DNA of 64,000 nt from Desmodus rotundus (GCF_022682495.2 NC_071389.1:99923951-99987950), one strand, 5' to 3'. Counted from the stretch's first letter, positions 25,290 to 37,010 are shown. Numbers and translations are program-made. Notes: a model not told the origin generated them from the letters alone.

Positions 25290-26356
25290 AAAAAAGACTG
25301 GAAAATGTAAATAAACTTGATCTAATATAATACATAGAACATTATAACTCACAATGATGGAACAAAACTTTGAAACAGCACATGTACATTTACCAAAATT
25401 GACCATATGCTGAGTCACAAAGGACATATCAATACATTTTAAAAAATTGCAATTCTTCAAAATCTGTTCTGTACCCAGTTTGAAACTAAGACAGATAAAG
25501 TCAATAATAAAATGATATATATTACATTTTACACTGTTTGGAGAGTAAGGAAGAAAGTTCCAAATGACTCTTATGTCAAGGTAGAATTCAAAATGGAAAT
25601 CTGGTTATATTTTAAACTGACAACATATGTCAAAACTTGTGAAATACAGATAAGGCAGTATTTAGAGGGAAATATTCAGTCTTGAAGGAATATAGGAGAA
25701 AAAGAAGAAAGCTTGAAAATCAATAACCTAAGCTCCTATTAGAACTTAGAATGTTACATCTCTTCCAAAGAAAATAAAAGGAAATAAGCCATACATGCAA
25801 GGGAATTAAACAGTCAAGAAGAAAATGAGCATATAATGAAGAGAACCAGCAGAGCCAAATAACAGTTTTATAAACAAAAAATATAACAGATAACTCTTAG
25901 TTACATGTATCAATTAAAAAATAAGGAATGAGCAAAGAACTATTACCAGGAATAATAAAGGGGTATTTTACAAGAAATGGACAAATTCCTTCAAAAGAAC
26001 AACAAATCAAAAGGACTATGGCAGAAATGAAAAATCTGAATACCCCTAGAGAAGTTGAATCAATTATTAAAAATCTTTCCAGAAAAGTAATCTTCCAACA
26101 TACCAAGTTTTACTAGTGATTTCTCCAAATATTAAAAAGTAACAATGTGAATCTATACAAACTCCTCCAGAGAACAGAAAAAGAGAGAATGCTTATAAAT
26201 TCATTTCATGAGGATTGCTTAATCTTGATATGAAACCCCCCAAAAAGAGACTTATAAACCAACCTCTCTTAAGAAAATAAAAGTGAAAATCTTAAGTAAA
26301 ATATTAGCAGAACAAATTCAGAGTATTATAAAAGGATAAACCTTTGCAATTACAAT
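25290..26356 (+). mobile_element. Ancient L1 ORF2 remnant, endonuclease to RT start
   Basis: Heavily decayed ORF2 can be followed from the endonuclease (fragment resembling KIDHM.SHKGHI near 25400) through the middle domain to the start of the RT (aaaatcttaagtaaaatattagcagaacaaattca near 26290). Stops occur in all frames. It continues the old L1 of 22860-23254 after the inverted L1 insertion. Confidence 0.65.
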
Positions 26357-26449
26357 AGAGTTTTTTTCATTTTTATTTATTTATTTTTATTGTTGTTCAA
26401 GTATGGTTGTCTACATTTCCCCCCCCACACTACTCTCGCCTGCCCCAGA
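26357..26449 (-). mobile_element. Very short L1 3' tail
   Basis: The T-rich run followed by attgttgttcaagtatggttg and a C-rich stretch is the reverse complement of the last roughly 70 bp of an L1 3' UTR with its A-tail. It interrupts the ancient L1 ORF2. Confidence 0.75.
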
Positions 26450-26804
26450 AGGGCAGCACTGTCCATATACTGGCAGGTCAATATATGTAGTTCACCATAG
26501 TATCAGAAAAAAAGGAGAAAAATTACAAGATAATCTCTGCTTTTGCAAAATATCACATTTGGCAAAATTCAGTAGACAGACTTCATAAAAGCTTTTAGAA
26601 AATTATGGGTAGAAGCAAATTTACTTACTTTAATAAACAATATCTTAAAAAATAAAACCTACATCAAGTAGTTAATGTGACATGGTAAATAATTTCAAAT
26701 AGTGAAGAGAGTTTTCTTTTTAAAAATGAAGACAAAGATTTTACTGTTACCACTTCTACTCATTATGTTGTCAGAGACAGTATAATAAGAAAATTTGTAT
26801 AGAG
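26450..26804 (+). mobile_element. Ancient L1 ORF2 remnant, RT core
   Basis: Decayed sequence aligns by eye with the RT segment after NIIHHIN: gcaaaattcagtagacag, cttcataaaagcttttag and cctacatcaagtagttaatgtga. It fits the next part of the old L1 after the short minus-strand tail. Confidence 0.5.
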
Positions 26805-27068
26805 ATTAAATAAGCAAGCAAAATAAAACCAGAGACATTGAAATAAAGAACAAACTGACAGTAACAAGAGGGGAAGGAACAGAAGGGTAATAGGGGAAAA
26901 AAGAAGAAGAGTCTTCAAGGAACATGAATAAAGGACACATGGAAAAAGCCAAAGAGGGTTAGGATTGAGAGTGGGAGGGGCAGGGGAAAGTAGGAGTGGG
27001 AAAATGGAGAAAACTGTACTTGAAAAAAAACAAAAAATGATAATAATAAAATAAAATTTAAAAAAAGG
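26805..27068 (+). mobile_element. 5'-truncated L1 3' UTR
   Basis: The segment carries the standard L1 3' UTR phrases (aagcaagcaaaataaaaccagagacattgaa, aggacacatgg, a G-rich block) and ends in an A-rich tail at about 27020-27068. It abuts the 5' UTR of the next element. Confidence 0.9.
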
Positions 27069-27934
27069 AAGAGAGTTCTCCTCAAGATGGAGGCATATGT
27101 AAACAACCTTGCCTCCATGCACAACTATAGAAAAAATACAACTAGATTACAAAACAAATTTCACCCAGGATTGACAGAAAATCGAGCTGTGTAGAAGCCT
27201 GACAACCAAGGATTTAAAGAAGCCACATTCATTCAGACAGGTAGGAGGGAAGGAGACATGGAGAGGTGCTGACAAGCATGGAGATGTGGAGTGGCACAGA
27301 GTACTGGAGACAGGAACAGGCAGTCCTACATCCATGTGTAGTAGATAAAAAACAGAAAGGATACCTCAGGAGTGAGGTACCCCAGCTCCAGTCCAGACCT
27401 CCCAACCCAAGGTCTCAGCACCCGGGAAGATAAGTACCCATAACCTCTGGTTGTAAAAACTAGTGGAGTTGGGGTGGTGGAGGAAACTGTGCTTCTTAAA
27501 GGACCCATAATGGACTTAGGATTCATGCAGACCCACCTACTCTGGGATTCAGCACCAGGACAACAACAGGAAGGGCATCGGTGGCATATGGGGAGAAAAT
27601 GAATGCAAGTGGGGAGACAGCTTCCTCCTGGGTAAAACTCCAGAAGACATGCAGTGGCATTGTCGCCTCTGTGAGCCTTCCCCCAAACAGAGCAACATAG
27701 CAGTGAAGTGGGTTGCTCAGCCCTGGTGATTACCTAGGGCTCAGCCCCATACAACTTAACTCTTCTTGCACTAAGGCAAGAAGTCAAAGCAGCTCTACCT
27801 AATACACAGAAACAAATACAGGGAGGCTGCCAAAATGAGGAGACAAAGAAATATGGCCAAAAGGAAAGAACAGAACAAAACTTCAGAAAAAGAAATAATA
27901 GAAATGGAGATAAGCAACCTATTAGATGTACACA

Positions 27935-28203
27935 TTTTTTCTGAGGATTTTTAAATTTATTTTATTGTGGTTCAAGTACAGTTTTCTGCCTTTCTCCCCC
28001 ACTCCTACCCACCACCCCAACCTTCCCCACCTCCCTCCTCCATTTCCACTCCCACTTGTTATTGTCCACATGTCTTTATAATTGTTCCTATAAACCCTTC
28101 ACCCTCCCCCTCCATTATCCTCTCCCCTCTCCCTTCTGATCACTGTCATCCTGTTCTCAATCTCAATGTCTTTAGTTATACTTTGCTTGCTTGTTCTTTT
28201 TGT
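27935..28203 (-). mobile_element. 5'-truncated L1 3' end inserted in ORF1
   Basis: Reverse complement of an L1 3' UTR with its A-tail on the left (tttaaatttattttattg). The repeat TGTACAC flanks it (about 27927-27933 and 28200-28206), consistent with a short target duplication. Confidence 0.85.
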
Positions 28204-28462
28204 ACACTTCAAAACACTGGTTATCAGGATGCTCCAGGAGCTCATGGGGTGATTCAACAACATAAAAAAATACCCAGGCAGAAATGAAGGTTACATTAAG
28301 TTAAATAAAGAAACATCTACAAGGAACCAACAGTGGAGAGGATGAACTCAAGAATCAAATCAATGATTTGGAACACAAGGAGGGAAAACACATTCAATCA
28401 GAACAGCAAGAAGAAAAAAGAATAAAAAAAAACACAAATAGGCTTAGGAATCTCTGGGACAT

Positions 28463-28499
28463 TTTTTTAAAAACACTTTTCTCCATTTCCCCCCACCAC
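28463..28499 (-). mobile_element. 37-bp L1 micro-insertion with 12-bp target duplication
   Basis: The exact repeat TCTCTGGGACAT occurs at 28451-28462 and 28500-28511. Between the two copies lie 37 bp that start with a T-run and continue with the ttctccatttcccccc-type end of an L1 3' UTR in reverse. Other ORF1 copies (63150) have a single ctctgggacaa here, so the duplication and insert are secondary. Confidence 0.85.
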
Positions 28500-29215
28500 T
28501 CTCTGGGACATCTTTAAATGTACCAACATCCAAATCATAAGGGAATCAGAAGGAGAGAGGAAGAGCAAGAAAGTGAAAACCTATTTGAAAAAATAATGAA
28601 AGAATATTCTCCCCCATTTAATAAAGAAAATAGACATACAAGTCCAGGAAGCACACAAAGACACATCATAATTAAAGTGCAAAAGGTTAATGTTAAAGAG
28701 AGAATCTTAAAAGCAGCAAGAGAAAATCAGGGAGTTACCCACAAAGGAGTTCCCATAAGACTATGAGCTGATTTCTCAAAAGAAACTTTGCAGGTGGAAA
28801 GGACTGGCAATAAGTATTCAAAGTGATGAAAAGCAAGGACCTACAACCTAGATTACTCTATTCAGCAAAGCTATCATTTAGAATGGGAGGACAGATAAAG
28901 TGTTTCCCAGACAAGGTAAAACTAAAGGAGTTCATCATCACCAAGCCATTATTGTGATATGAAATGCTGAAGGGAATTATGTAAGAAAAAGAAGATCAAA
29001 ATGGTGGACATTAAAATGGCAATAAGTTCATAACTATCAATAATTGGAAAGAAGGGGAAGGGTCAAGTAAAGGAACATGCATAAAGGACCCATGGACAAA
29101 GGCAATAGAGGGGTGGAGGATTGAAAGTGGAAGGTGGGGGGCTGGGTAGGGAAAGGGAGAGTAATGGTGGAAAATGGGAAAACTGTAATTGAACAATAAT
29201 AAAAAGAAAATGAAA

Positions 29216-29337
29216 TTTTAAAATAATGTGCATCATAGTATAAACATAAATATTAGGGATAAATCCAACAAAAGATGTGAAGAAACTGCATTGAAATTGG
29301 AACACATTATGAAGAGCACTTTTGAAAAACCTGAATG
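29216..29337 (+). mobile_element. Ancient L1 ORF2 remnant
   Basis: A short decayed piece (aaatattagggataaatccaac, then gaaactgcattgaaattgg) resembles the ORF2 segment after the RT core. It continues at 29403 beyond the micro-insertion. Confidence 0.55.
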
Positions 29338-29389
29338 CAGACAATTGTAACTGAATAAAAATAAATAAATAAATTTAAAAATTAAAATA
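29338..29389 (+). mobile_element. About 52-bp L1 3' tip insertion with 13-bp duplication
   Basis: The segment cagacaattgtaactgaat...aaataaat... is the final L1 3' UTR tip plus A-rich tail. It is framed by AAAAACCTGAATG (29325-29337) and AAAAACCTAAATG (29390-29402), a target duplication with one mismatch. The surrounding sequence is ancient L1 ORF2. Confidence 0.85.
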
Positions 29390-29402
29390 AAAAACCTAAA
29401 TG

Positions 29403-30130
29403 TATTTAGAAGGAAGGTTATACCATGATCATGAATTACAACAATGATATTGTAAAGATTTAATTGCCAAATTGGTGTATTGATTTTATGCAATTCCAAT
29501 CTTATCCCAGCAAACATTGTGAAAATTTGTAAGCTAATTATAAAGTCTATCTGGACATGCAAAGGCCAAGGATAGTCAAGGCAGATTTGAGAAAGAAAAA
29601 ACAAAGTTGAAAGACTTATTTGGGGGGGAGGGATGGAGAGAGAAAAAGGAATAAAGAGAGAGAGAAGAGGCAACAAGGATCTACATAGCACAGACTCATC
29701 ATGCTTCCTTCTTGACTTACGGGAGTGTATACTGTTTCAATCTCCCTGGAAAACTGGAACATCTACTATGCATCCCTTATGACGTAGGATTCCAGGTCTA
29801 CAATATGCTCTAGACTATGAAGAGAAAGACATACAAATATTTTTTAAAAGTATTTAAGTATTCATGGTGGCATTACGTGTGATAACCAGAGCTGGAGTCC
29901 TAATGCCCATAGATTATAATACAGGCAAATAAAATGTGCTGTATCCATGGTATGAAATATTATACAGCAATAAACAAACAATTGTTACTTACAGAAACAT
30001 GTTTGAATGTCAAACCATAATGTCAAAACATAACACTATACAATTCTACTTCTTTACAAAGTTATAAAACAAGTTAATTAATATATAGTGTTATAAATCA
30101 TGATTGTGGTTACTTTTGGGGGTAGCAAGA
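29403..30130 (+). mobile_element. Ancient L1 ORF2 C-terminus and end
   Basis: Decayed ORF2 sequence continues (catgatcatgaattacaacaa, tggacatgcaaaggccaagg) to about 29640. After a G/GA-rich patch it resembles the last ORF2 part (caataaacaaacaattg...gaaatattatacagc) and the start of an old 3' UTR near 30110 (gtggttacttttgggggt). It closes the old L1 that began near 22860. Confidence 0.6.
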
Positions 30131-30794
30131 GAAACAGAGCATCTGTTTCTTGATCTGGGCTTTGGTACCTAAAAATGTCTTTTATTTCAACATTTAACTG
30201 AGCTCTACACCTCCTCAACAAAAACTTTGCTTAAAAGTTAAAATGGAAAGGGGGCAGAGAAAGATATCCTGACATAAAACAGACTATGTTGAATTGAAAT
30301 ATAGTTAGAAATATCAGCACTAAATGTGACTGTAATTAGAAGCATTCTCTTCCATGACCAATTATGTCTCTATCGAGCTATAATAATTGTTTCAGTGGCA
30401 CAGGTAGATAATAATAAGTACTTTGAATGCTCACATCCAAACACAGAGAAGCCTCAGTAAGACTTTGTCCAACATCTTACATTTTTTTTAAAAACATCAT
30501 TCATTTTAAAGACTAATTTTAGTCATGTGGTTAAATCTTTGTTGCACCAAGCTGTTCTATTCCCCTTTCACAATGTTTACTAATCCTTAAAAATAATTTA
30601 AAACAAGTTCACAGAAACACTAAATAAGTTTTCATGAATTATATCTACATAAAGTGGTTTCAAAATTATATTTGATCCTACCTACATTTTTTAACTTCTC
30701 CTACTCACTAATTTTAAATTTGTTAATCTCATATGTTATTTGCCAAAAGATTTTTAAGAATTGTGAAACCAGTAATATAAAGAAAATTATCCCA
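30131..30794. other. AT-rich spacer, no feature seen
   Basis: There is no recognisable coding sequence or repeat. The right edge at 30794 is where minus-strand L1 ORF2 begins abruptly. Confidence 0.5.
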
Positions 30795-32713
30795 TTGAGT
30801 ATGATGTTGGCTGTAGGTCTCTCATATATGGCCTTTATTATGTTGAGGAATGCTCTCTCTATTCCCACTTTGCTAAGTGTTTTTATCATAAATGGGTGCT
30901 GTAACTTATCAAATACTTTTTCTGCATCTATTGATATCATCATGTGATTTTTGTCTTTGCTTTTGTTTATGTGGTGTATTATGTTTATTGATTTGCGAAT
31001 ATTGCACCATCCTTGCATTCCTGGGATGATCCCACTTGATTCTGGTGTATGATCTTTTTTATGTATTGCTGGATGTGGTTTGCCAGTATTTTGTTGAGGA
31101 TTTTAGCATTTATGTTCACCAGCGATATTGGCCTGAAGTGTTCTTTCTTTGTTATGTCTTTATCTGGTTTTGGGATTAGGATGATGCTGGCTTCATAAAG
31201 CGAGTTTGGGAGTCTCCTGTCTTCTTGGATTTTTTGGAATAGTCTGAGAAGGATAGGGGTTATATCTCCCTTAAATGTTTTGTAAAATTCTCCTGTGAAA
31301 CTATCCATTCCAGGGCTTTTGTGTGCCAGGAATTTTGTGATTACTGCTTTGATTTTGTCATCTCTTATGGGTCTATTGAGGCTTTCTGTTTTTTCTTCAT
31401 TCAGTTTCAGAAGATTATATTTTTCTAGAAATTTGTCCATTTCACCTGGGTTTTCAAATTTCTTGGCATACAGCTCTTCATAGTAATTTCTTACGATCCT
31501 TTATATTTTTATGGTATCAGTTGCAATCTCTCCTCTTTCATTTCTGATTGGGGTTATGTGGGTCCTCTCTCTGTTTTCCTTGATGAGTCTGCTTAAAGGC
31601 TTGTCGATTTTGTTTATTTTTTCAAAGAACCACTCCTGTATTCATTGATCCTTAGAATTGTGTTTTTAGTCTCTATGTCATTTAATTCTGCTCTGATATT
31701 GGTTATTTCCTTCTTTGTACCTGCTCTGGGTTGTCTTTGTTCTTGTTCCTTGAGTTCTTGCAGGCATAGGGTTAGGTTGTTTATTTGAAGTGTTTCTATC
31801 TTTTTTAGTTAGGCCTGTATCACTATAAACTTCCCTCTCAGGACTGCCTTTGCTGTGTCCCATAAGTTTTGGATTGTTGTGAGTTCAATTTTGCTTGTTT
31901 CCAGAAACTTTTTGATTTCTTCCCTAATCTCATTCTCACCCATGCATTGTTTAATAGCATGCTATTCAGTCTCCATCAGTTTAAGTGTTTTGGGTTTTTT
32001 TCCTTAAATTTTGTTTCTAATTTTGGTCCTTTGTGGTCAGAAAAAATGCTTGACATGATTTCAATTTTCTTGAATTTGTGGAGGCTTGCTTTGTGTCCTA
32101 TCATGTGGTCTATCTTTGAAAATATTCCATGTGCATTTGAAAAGAAGGTGTGTTTTGCTCTTTTGGGATGAGAGGCTCTGTATATATCAGTTCAGTCCAT
32201 TTCATCTAGGGCATTGTTGAATGACACAATATTTTTGTTGATATTTTGTTTGGAAGATCTTTCCATTTTTGACTGTGGGGTGTTAAAATCCCCTACTATA
32301 GTTGTGTTGCTGTCAATATCTTTCTTGAAGTCCTCCACGGTTTTCTTTATGTATTTGGGTGCTCCTATATTGAGCGTATATATATTTACAATGTTTATGT
32401 CTTCTCGATGGATTTTTCCCTTGAGTATTATGAAGTGACTTTCTGGGCCTCTTTTTATGGCTCTTTTTTTGAAGTCTATTTTGTCTAATATGAGTATTGC
32501 TACCCTGGCTTTTTTTTTCCTGTCCATTTGCTTGGAAAATTTGTTTCCAGCCCTTCACTTTCAGTCTGTGTATGTCTTGTGTTCTGAGGTGGTCTCCTGA
32601 AGGCAGCATATATGTGGGTCATGTTTTCTTATCCACTCCATTATTCTGTGTATTGTGACTGGGGCCTTTAATCTATTTATGTTTAACATTATTATTGATA
32701 GGTATTTCTTCAT
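30795..32713 (-). pseudogene. L1 ORF2, endonuclease and part of RT
   Basis: The start ATG lies at 32713-32711 (MKKYLSII). The endonuclease motif GDFN is kept near 32290. An open stretch of 151 codons (31440-30985) covers the segment from MDKFLEKYN to the RT start, and a 105-codon stretch follows to the truncation. Several stops break the frame. The copy ends before the FADD box, so no polymerase can be made. Confidence 0.9.
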
Positions 32714-32768
32714 TGCCATTTTTTTTGTACCTGCTTTCCTCTCTCTTTCACTGTTTTTCTTCCTGCTC

Positions 32769-33691
32769 TTAAAGAAAACCCTTTAGCATCTCTTGCAGAG
32801 CTGGTTTGAAGGAGGTATATTCTTTGAGGCTTCTTTTGTCTGGGAAGCTCCTTATTTGGCCTTCCATTCTAATTGAGAGCCTCATTGGATAAAGTAGTCT
32901 TGGTTGCAGGTCTCTGGTTTTCATTGCTTGCAATAGTTCTTGCTAATCTCTAGTGGCTTGGAGTGTTGCCATTGAGAAGTTAGCTGCTAGTCTTATCAGG
33001 GCTTCCTTGTATGTTACTTCCTGTTTCTCCCCTGCTGTCTTCAAGATTCTGTCTTTATCTTGGAATTTTGCCATTTTGATTTTGATGTGTCTTGAAATGG
33101 GCCTCTTTGGGTTCCTCTTGATTGGGACTATCTGTGTTTCCTGGATTTGTGTGACTTTTTTTGCTCATCAAATTAGGGAAGGTTTTTTATCATTACTTTT
33201 CCAAACAGGTTTTCTATCCCTTGCTCTCCTTCTCCTGCTGGTGTCCTTATTATATGGATATTATTTTGTTTCATGTTGTCCTGAATTTTCCTTTAACCTC
33301 TCTTCATTCTTTCTTAGTCTCTTTTCCTTTTCTTGGTCTTTGTTGATGTTTTTTTTCTACCTTGTCATCCATTTCACTGATTCAGTCCTCAGCTTAATCT
33401 AGCCTAATTTTCATCCCTTCTACTGTGTTCTTCAGTTCAGAAATTGTGTTCTTCATTTCTTCTTGGCCCTTGTTGATAGTTTCTATTTCCTTTTTCCTGT
33501 TGATATAGTTTGCAGTGAATTCTTTGTAGTTTCCCTGTAGTTTTTGGTAATTCTCTTTGATCCCATTGAGCTTCTTTATAATCATTGCTTTGAACTCAGT
33601 AGCTGATAGTTGATTGCATCTATCATTTAGCGTTGTTTCTGAGACTTCCTTCTTTCCTTTCAGTTGGTTTTTTTTTTCTTCTTCTTCCTAT
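32769..33691 (-). pseudogene. L1 ORF1, start codon lost
   Basis: The position of the usual MGRQ start reads ATA at 33691-33689 instead of ATG. The coiled-coil part is visible (frame 33585-33394: YRKLQ-type heptads, INKGQEEMKNTISELKNTV). The C-terminal part ends at a TAA at 32771-32769. Several shifts break the frame. Length is near the normal ORF1 size. Confidence 0.85.
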
Positions 33692-34377
33692 TGTTTGTGA
33701 GACTCTTCTCGTTAGTCTCTGTTCCTTAAATTGATCTGTTCTGACTCCCTGGGTTTATGGTGTGAATTTCTATGGTAGAATACCTGTGAGATTCAGTGGT
33801 GCAGTCTCCTCGATCTCCCAAGCTTTCTGGTCTTCGGCTGTTGTTTATGTTGGCTCTGTGTATGTCTTTGGATTTTGATTGTTGTTGGGCCTTTCTTTGG
33901 CTGGTCCTTCCCTCCATCTGTTAACTGAGGGTCACTCAATCCACTGTCTCTAGTATTCTGTTGTGCAGGTATGGGCAGGTTGTGTTGAAGCCTGTTCTTC
34001 TGTGTGTACAAGGTTTTGAGGATTCTCTGTTGCTCATTTTCAGTTGTTTATTCTGAGTAATTTGTCCACCATTTAGTTGTATTTCCAGATAAGTCCTGGG
34101 TTGAGTTTGTGGCTTCTAATCCCTCCTTCTACTTCTTCTCTTGTTATTTGTTGGTGTTTCCTTTGTTGGTGGGCTTCCTCTTCTAGCAGGTATCCCGATG
34201 TTCTCAACTTCTACCATCTGGTTTTTAAATGTCCTCTACAATTTTTGGTCTCCAGTCTTCATATATATGGGGGTATTGTTGGCTGTTCTCTCTGTTCCTC
34301 AGTTGATTGGCTAGGTGTTTCACCCATGCACAGGGTGAAGTGGAGTCTGCTCCCAACTATCCCACTGCCATCTTCGA

Positions 34378-35445
34378 GACTTCTTGATAGAGCACATGTT
34401 AGGTCATAAAAAAGTCTCAATAAATTAAGGAAGATTGAAAACCAATGAAGCATCTTCTCTGATCATAAGTTTATGAAACTAGAAATCCTAAGAAGAACAC
34501 TGGAAAACACACAAAGACATGAAAGCTATAACATGTTATTAAACAATGAATGGATAAACAACAAGATCAAGGAAGAAATCAAAATATACCTTGAAAAAAA
34601 TGAAAATAAGAATGCACAACCCAAAATCTGTGGTATACTGGGAAAGCAATTGTAAGAAGGAAATTTATAGCAGTTCAGGCCTATCTCAAAAAAGAAGAAA
34701 AAATTCAAATACACAAAATAATTTTACCTTTAAAGTGTCTTGAAAAAGAACAACAAACAAAGCCCAGAGTTAGTTGGAAAAAGGAAATAATAATGATCAG
34801 AGCATAAATATATGAAATAGAGTCTAACAAAAACAATATAAAAGATCAACGAATCCAAGAGATTGTTTTTGAAAAAATAAACAAAACCAACAGATTTTAA
34901 ACCAGGCTCCTCAAGAAAAAAGAGAAATGACTCAAATAAAAAAAAATCAGAAATGAAAGAGGAGAAGTAAAAAGTGACATCACAGAAATACAAAATTGTA
35001 AGAAAATATTTGAACAATTATATGCCAACAAAGTGGTCTGCCTGAGCAAATGGGTACATTCCTAGAAATATACAATCTTCCAATACGAAATCAAGTAAAA
35101 TAGGAGAATCTGAATAGACAGCTTAAACCTAGTAAAATTGAAGCAATAATAATAATAATAATAAACTCCTAAAAAACAAAAGTACTGGACTGGATGGCTT
35201 CAGAGGTGAATTTTACTCAACACTTCGAGATCTAACACCTCTCCTCAAACTACTTCAAAAACTTCAAGAGGAGGGAAGGTCTCCCAGCTCATTTTCTGAA
35301 GCCAGCATTATCCTAATTCAAAACTAGATAAAAACAATATAAAAAAGAAAATTATAGACCAATATATCAGATGAACATAGATGCTAAAATCCTCAACAAA
35401 ATATTAGCAAACCAATTACAACAATGCATCAAAAAGATTATATGC
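34378..35445 (+). mobile_element. Older L1 ORF2 fragment (endonuclease end to RT start)
   Basis: The sequence begins in the endonuclease (AHVRS-type segment, then FSDHKFMKLE near 34460) and runs to the start of the RT ([15 protein letters not shown] near 35375). It ends at 35445 against the HAL1-type element. Stops are frequent. Both ends are truncated. Confidence 0.85.
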
Positions 35446-36273
35446 CTTTAACATTTCATATAATAAGGGCTTGGTGATGATGAACTCCTTTAACTTGACC
35501 TTGTCTGAGAAGCACTTTATCTTCCCTTCCATTGTAAATGATAGCTTTGCTGGATAGAGCAATCTTGGATGTAGGTCCTTGCCTTTCATGACTTGGAATA
35601 CTTCTTTCCAGCCCCTTCTTGCCCGTAAGGTCTCTTTGGAGAAATCAGCTGACAGTCTTATGGGAACTCCTTTGTAGGTAACTGTGTCCTTTTCTCTTGC
35701 TGCTTGCAAGATTCTCTTCTTCTCTTTAATCTTGGGGAATGTAATGATGATGTGCCTTGGTGTTTTCCTCCTTGGGTCCAGCTTCTTTGGGACTCTCTGA
35801 GCTTCCTGAACTTCCTGGAAGTCTATTTCCTTTGCCATATTGGGGAAGTTCTCCTTCATTATTTGTTCAAATATGTTTTCAATTTTTTGTTCTTCCTCTT
35901 CTCCTTCTGGCACCCCTATAATTCGGATGTTGGAACGTTTCAAGATGTCCGGGAGGTTCCTAAGCCCCTCCTCATTTTTCCGAATTCTTGTTTCTTTATT
36001 CTTTTCTGGTTGGATGTTTCTTTCTTCCTTCGGGTCCACAGTGTTGATCTGAGTCCCAGTTTCTTTCCCATCACTATTGATTCCCTGTACATTTTCTTTT
36101 GTTTCTCTTAGCATAACCTTCCCTTTTTCATCTAATTTGCAACCAAATTCAACTAATTCTGTGAGCTTCCTGATTACCAGTGTTTTGAACTGTGCATCTG
36201 ATCGGTTGACTATCTCTTCGTTGCTTAGTTATATTTTTTCTGGAGCTTTGAACTGTTCTTTCATTTGGGTCAT
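35446..36273 (-). pseudogene. HAL1-type ORF1, nearly intact
   Basis: From the ATG at 36273-36271 the frame reads MTQMKEQFKAPEKI and meets an early TAA. Shortly after, 232 codons are open from 36114 to 35419. They include the RRM-like segment SNIRIIGVPEGEEEE, the C-terminal domain with VTYKGVPIRLSADFSKETL, and the end YEMLKA. The last residues come from adjoining sequence. This is the best preserved ORF1 in the window. Its role in the family is RNA binding and packaging for retrotransposition. Confidence 0.82.
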
Positions 36274-37010
36274 TTTTTTTTTTTTTTTTTTTTGTCTTGG
36301 CGTGATGGTATGTAAAGAGGTGGAGCCTTAGGTGTTCACCAGGGCAGGGTAACGTTGGTCACTGTGTTGTATGTGAGGGAGGGGCTGAGAGGGAGCAATG
36401 GAGCCTGCTCCACTCTCCGCTGGATTTCAGTCACTCTCTTCACTACCTACAATCAAACCGGGCCCCTCTGGTGCTGGTTGCCGAGTGGGTGGGCTTGTGC
36501 ACGCTCTAGGCCCCTGTGGATCTCTCCAACGACCTCTCCTGTGAGGCTGGGAGTTTCTCCTGCTGCCACCTCAACTTCCACAGTGTTTTCAATCAGAGGT
36601 TTGAGGCTTTATTTACCCACACTGGAGCCCTGGGTTGCATGGTCTGCTTCACTCCCCCACCATTCCTCCAGGTTTATCTATGCGTGAATGTGGGGCCACA
36701 GGGTCTGCCCGCCACCACCTTGTGGGGCCTGCTAGCTGCAGCCTGGCCTGCCCCATTCCAAAATCTACCACCTCGCTGGGTCCACGAGCCACCTTGCTGG
36801 GAGTCCTCTCTGCCCTGGCTGCCTGCCTCCATCCCTCCTACCAGTCTGGATGAATGTTTCTTCTTTATCTCCTTGGTTATGGGACTTCCATACAGTTTGA
36901 TTTTCTGTCAGTTCTGGTTGTTTTTTCTTTTAAAATTGTTGTTGTCCTTCTTTTGGTTGTGCGAGGAGGCACAGTGTGTCTACCTACACCTCCATCTTGG
37001 CTGAAAGCTA
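35446..37010 (-). mobile_element. HAL1-type element, minus strand, 3' end missing
   Basis: The minus strand begins near 37010 with cagccaagatggaggtgtagg. It has a 5' UTR of about 0.7 kb and a run of about 23 A just before the ORF1 ATG at 36273, then ORF1 to about 35446. The 3' UTR is absent. It sits between two plus-strand L1 pieces of different parts of ORF2. Confidence 0.82.

Larger units (their letters stand above)
27835..28984 (+). pseudogene. HAL1-like ORF1, interrupted
   Basis: The frame begins at an ATG at 27835 (or 27853) and matches the ORF1 family seen at 62840-63666. After the first insertion it continues with the coiled coil. The RRM-like segment appears near 28516 (aacatccaaatcataaggg) and the C-terminal domain near 28720-28984 (VTHKGVPIRL). 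Stops, shifts and two insertions make it non-functional. ORF1 proteins bind RNA and act in cis on their transcript. Confidence 0.75.
27069..29215 (+). mobile_element. ORF1-only (HAL1-like) L1 derivative
   Basis: The element starts with ctcaagatggaggc, a typical L1 5' end. It has a 5' UTR of about 0.76 kb and an ORF1 region (27835-28984), then passes directly into an L1 3' UTR (29047-29215) ending aataataaaaag. ORF2 is absent, which is the layout of HAL1 elements. Two L1 tails have inserted into ORF1 (27935-28203 and 28463-28499). It is possible that ORF2 was lost by a private deletion in this copy. Confidence 0.75.
30795..34377 (-). mobile_element. L1 with complete 5' end but missing 3' end
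   Basis: On the minus strand the copy starts at 34377 with gtctcgaagatggcagtggg. It has a 5' UTR to about 33692, ORF1 (33691-32769) and ORF2 from 32713. It stops inside the RT at NIILNG (30795), so the polymerase motif, C-terminus, 3' UTR and A-tail are absent. This is the reverse of the usual 5' truncation and points to a later deletion or recombination. Confidence 0.9.

Noticed and set aside
30795..35445. Minus L1 and plus ORF2 piece as one inverted insertion
   Set aside because: The two arms overlap over the endonuclease and middle part of ORF2, and the plus piece is clearly more diverged.
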